A DNA stretch of 6,944 nt from Phyllobacteriaceae bacterium. GTDB lineage: Bacteria; Pseudomonadota; Alphaproteobacteria; Rhizobiales; Rhizobiaceae. Numbering within the stretch: the first letter of the stretch is position 1; the number at the start of each line of letters is the position of its first letter. Below, in pieces: positions 4,952 through 6,944 of the stretch. Under the pieces are notes generated by a model, which had not been told where the DNA came from, made no database searches, and saw only the letters and a program-made list of their open reading frames with translations. The DNA is taken from positions 1 to 6,944 of the forward strand of contig JAHEGF010000179.1 of assembly GCA_024645155.1 (NCBI GenBank). Direction: 5' to 3'. Made by a program: the position numbers and the translations under genes.

Positions 4952-6094
4952 ATGTTTCATGCGCGCAGGATCGTCACCGCTGAAGACGCGCGCAGGATGG
5001 CGAGCAAGCGCCTGCCCAACATGGTGTTCGATTACATCGACGGTGCGGCAGGTCACGGCCTTGGCGAGGCCGAAAACCGCCGGGTGCTGAACGCGATCAG
5101 GCTTCGCACCCGGGTATTGCGCAATGTCGCCACACAGGACCTGGCAACTGATCTTTTCGGCCGCGCGGCCGGCCTGCCGTTCGGCATCGCGCCCATGGGG
5201 ATGTGCAACCTGTCAGCGCCCGGTGCCGACCTGATGCTGGCCCGGCTTGCCGCCCGGCGCAACATTCCCGTCGGTGTCTCCACCGCGTCGTCCACCCCTT
5301 TGGAGAAGATGATCGAAACCGCCGAGGGAAATGCCTGGTTTCAACTCTACTACACCGACGACCGGGCAGCAGGCGATGCACTTCTGGAACGGGCACGGGC
5401 AAGCGGCTACACGGTCCTTGTCCTGACCGTCGATGTCCCGGTGGTCGGCCGGCGCCCGCGGGAACTGAAACACGGCTTTCAGATGCCTTTCCGGTTTGGC
5501 GCAAGCCAGTTCATCGATTGCGTGCTGCACCCGCGATGGTCTTTGAGCACATTGGCTCACGGGGCACCTGGCCTTGCCAATTTCGACGGATCAACCAGCC
5601 GTTTCGACCGCAGTGCCAGCCGCGCCGGTGCCGACTGGGACTATCTCGAACGCCTGCGCGATCAATGGAAAGGCAGGCTCGTGATCAAGGGCGTGCTGGA
5701 TTGCGAAGACGCCTGCCGGATCAGGGATGCCGGTGCCGACGCTATCCAGGTGTCCAGTCACGGCGGGCGCCAGCTCGACAGCGCTCCGCTGCCAATTGCG
5801 GCGTTGGGTGATATCCGCAAGGCGGTCGGTGACGATTATCCGCTGTTCTACGATTCGGGCATTCGCAGTGGCGAGGATGTCGTCAAGGCGTGCGCGATGG
5901 GCGCCGACTACGTTTTTTTGGGCAGACCGTTCCAGTTTGCGATTGCCGCCGACGGCGAACGTGGCCTGGAAACCTACTGCTCATTGCTCGAAACCGAGGC
6001 CAAGCTGACACTGGCGATGCTTGGCGCGCGTTCAATCTGTGAAATCGGAGCGGACAATATCGCGGGTGCGCAACCCGGCGCGGCCTGTCCGTAA
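4952..6094 (+). CDS. FMN-dependent 2-hydroxyacid dehydrogenase (LldD / mandelate dehydrogenase type)
   Basis: A 380-residue TIM-barrel flavoprotein that would oxidise an (S)-2-hydroxyacid to the 2-oxoacid. All active-site residues known from glycolate oxidase and flavocytochrome b2 are in place: Tyr28, Tyr133 (WFQLYY), Asp161 (LTVDVP), Lys246 (VIKGV), His270 and Arg273 (SSHGGRQLD). The C-terminal phosphate-binding patch is FYDSGIRSGEDVVKACAMGA followed by FLGRP. The stretch CVLHPRWSL (190-198) ... LANF (208-211) strongly recalls Pseudomonas (S)-mandelate dehydrogenase, where this internal region contacts the membrane. Electrons may therefore go to the quinone pool rather than oxygen. Gly83 occupies the position that is Gly81 in that enzyme and alanine in many small-substrate relatives. 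The ATG at 4952 has AGGGA eight bases upstream; the open frame extends back into the beta-subunit gene but without support. The product is the natural substrate of the decarboxylase encoded just upstream. Confidence 0.9.
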   Translation: MFHARRIVTAEDARRMASKRLPNMVFDYIDGAAGHGLGEAENRRVLNAIRLRTRVLRNVATQDLATDLFGRAAGLPFGIAPMGMCNLSAPGADLMLARLAARRNIPVGVSTASSTPLEKMIETAEGNAWFQLYYTDDRAAGDALLERARASGYTVLVLTVDVPVVGRRPRELKHGFQMPFRFGASQFIDCVLHPRWSLSTLAHGAPGLANFDGSTSRFDRSASRAGADWDYLERLRDQWKGRLVIKGVLDCEDACRIRDAGADAIQVSSHGGRQLDSAPLPIAALGDIRKAVGDDYPLFYDSGIRSGEDVVKACAMGADYVFLGRPFQFAIAADGERGLETYCSLLETEAKLTLAMLGARSICEIGADNIAGAQPGAACP

Positions 6095-6125
6095 CCGTCG
6101 ATCCCGACCGATCCCGGCGCTGATC
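6095..6125. repeat. Convergent gap with tandem CGATCCCG repeat
   Basis: The 31 bp between the converging dehydrogenase genes contain CGATCCCG twice (6099-6106 and 6109-6116), separated by AC. No hairpin followed by a T-run is present on either strand, so neither gene has a visible Rho-independent terminator here. Readthrough or Rho-dependent ends are implied. Confidence 0.4.
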
Positions 6126-6881
6126 CTAGATTGTGATCCCGCCATCGACATTGATTGCCTGACCGTTGACGAAGCTGCCCTCGTCGGACACCAGAAATGC
6201 GCAGAATGCCGCGATTTCCTCGGGTGTTCCAAAGCGTCCTGCGGGTTGACGGTCAATGAAAAAGCGGTAGGCATCTTCCTTGCTGCCCATGGTTTGCGCG
6301 AGGTCCTCAATGCGTTGCTGCAACGACGGCGACGAAACGGTTCCCGGGCAAATCGAATTGCAGCGAATGCCTTCCTTGATGTAGTCGGCCGCCATCGCCT
6401 TTGTCAGGCCGATCACGCCGCCCTTGGCTGCGCCATAGGCAGCGCGCTTGGGAAAGCCCTTGGTCGACGAGGCGACCGAACCGATGGTTACGATCGAACC
6501 GCCATTTGCCTTCATTTTCGAAACCGCGGCGCCGAGAACGTTGTAGGCGCTGGTGAGCGTGATATCGACCGAGCGCTGCCAGTCCTTGGGACTGCATTCC
6601 TCGATCGTTCCCTGATGCACATAGCCGACCGCGTGGACCAGCACGTCGATGCGCTCGAAACGGTCGAAATAGGTTTTGACGGCCGCATGGTCCGTGGCGT
6701 CGAGCTTTTCCGCCGACGCTGCGTCGAGACCCGACAACAGGCCGGCATCGAGGTCGGAGGCATGAACCAGGGCGCCTTCTTCGGCGAGGCGCTCGGCGAT
6801 TGCGCGTCCGATTCCCTGTCCGGCGGCGGTAACAATTGCGGTCTTGCCGGCAAGGCGTTTCAGGAGGTCTGATCGGGTCAA
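6126..6881 (-). CDS. Short-chain dehydrogenase/reductase, DHRS6 (BDH2)-like
   Basis: A 251-residue NAD(P)-dependent classical SDR. The cofactor motif is the variant TAAGQGIG (18-25), and Asp43 at the end of the second strand points to NAD rather than NADP. Ser135, Tyr149 and Lys153 form the catalytic set, with the Ser-Tyr spacing of 14 found in human DHRS6/BDH2. Resemblance to that protein continues through GYVHQGTIEEC, the stretch VIGLTKAMAADYIKEGIRCN, CPGTVSSPSLQQRI and DRQPAGRF. Arg146, Arg190 and Arg211 fall where, as recalled, DHRS6 uses arginines to hold the substrate carboxylate, suggesting an anionic substrate. Thr108 replaces the usual fourth catalytic residue, Asn. The start is TTG: an in-frame TAG lies 15 bases upstream and GAGGGA is five bases before the TTG. 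It converges on the decarboxylase operon. Related bacterial enzymes act on hydroxyacids and deoxy sugar acids, and the substrate here is unknown. Confidence 0.9.
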   Translation of the reverse strand: MTRSDLLKRLAGKTAIVTAAGQGIGRAIAERLAEEGALVHASDLDAGLLSGLDAASAEKLDATDHAAVKTYFDRFERIDVLVHAVGYVHQGTIEECSPKDWQRSVDITLTSAYNVLGAAVSKMKANGGSIVTIGSVASSTKGFPKRAAYGAAKGGVIGLTKAMAADYIKEGIRCNSICPGTVSSPSLQQRIEDLAQTMGSKEDAYRFFIDRQPAGRFGTPEEIAAFCAFLVSDEGSFVNGQAINVDGGITI

Positions 6882-6886
6882 TTTGG

Positions 6887-6892
6887 TCCCTC
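6887..6892 (-). promoter_or_regulatory. Ribosome binding site supporting the SDR TTG start
   Basis: On the minus strand GAGGGA lies five bases before TTG at 6881-6879. Together with the in-frame TAG just upstream and the lack of any other nearby start codon, it fixes a rare TTG initiation. Confidence 0.65.
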
Positions 6893-6900
6893 GCTATTGT

Positions 6901-6940
6901 GCCGGATGGCAATCATCCCAGATCCGGCGGCAGGATGGCA
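6901..6940. promoter_or_regulatory. Inverted and direct repeat cluster upstream of the SDR gene
   Basis: GCCGGAT (6901-6907) and ATCCGGC (6922-6928) form a perfect seven-base inverted repeat whose half-sites are 21 bp apart centre to centre, two helical turns. Within it, GGATG (6904-6908) and CATCC (6914-6918) form a second palindrome. GGATGGCA occurs at 6904-6911 and again at 6933-6940. This lies 20 bases upstream of the SDR start and looks like an operator for a dimeric or tetrameric regulator, though an RNA hairpin is also possible. The region is cut by the window edge. Confidence 0.4.
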
Positions 6941-6944
6941 TTCG

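Noticed and set aside
6021..6872. A 283-codon plus-strand frame opposite the SDR gene.
   Set aside because: It overlaps the end of the hydroxyacid dehydrogenase gene and is antisense to an SDR with complete catalytic motifs; its translation shows no family features.

Overview
The window is a 6.9 kb stretch of moderately GC-rich, densely packed bacterial chromosome. It carries seven genes that look complete and the start of an eighth. Codon use, Shine-Dalgarno-led starts, one GTG and one TTG start, the mix of families (IclR, LysR, GMC, a DHRS6-like SDR) and a weakly consensus promoter set suggest a metabolically versatile proteobacterium, most likely an alphaproteobacterium. That placement is an inference from style, not from a marker gene. 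No RNA genes, insertion sequences, CRISPR arrays or prophage genes were seen.

Layout from left to right. Minus strand: the 5' end of a TerC/YjbE-type membrane protein gene (1-100, runs off the left edge), preceded in the same direction by a complete FAD-dependent GMC alcohol dehydrogenase gene (130-1725, GTG start). A 154-bp AT-rich divergent control region (1726-1879) holds phased A-tracts and palindromes. Plus strand: an IclR-family regulator (1880-2644), a LysR-family regulator (2814-3707), then a probable three-gene operon. This operon contains the alpha and beta subunits of a split thiamine-diphosphate 2-oxoacid decarboxylase of the sulfopyruvate/phosphonopyruvate decarboxylase (ComDE/Ppd) type (3859-4356 and 4356-4919, overlapping by one base) and an FMN-dependent 2-hydroxyacid dehydrogenase of the LldD/mandelate dehydrogenase type (4952-6094). 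Minus strand, converging on that operon: a short-chain dehydrogenase resembling human DHRS6/BDH2 (6126-6881, TTG start), with an inverted-repeat cluster upstream of it at the right edge.

How the genes may work together. The operon encodes two consecutive chemical steps: 2-hydroxyacid to 2-oxoacid (FMN enzyme), then 2-oxoacid to aldehyde plus CO2 (TPP enzyme). This is the logic of the mandelate pathway, but with a two-subunit decarboxylase whose known relatives act on sulfopyruvate or phosphonopyruvate. The SDR and the GMC enzyme could handle an alcohol or aldehyde before or after these steps. The real substrate cannot be read from the window. Sulfolactate-like or phosphonolactate-like acids are the obvious candidates, but the enzymes that usually follow (for example Xsc) and any transporter are absent here. 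The IclR protein is placed to control the divergent GMC gene. The LysR protein sits directly upstream of the decarboxylase operon and is the natural candidate to control it.
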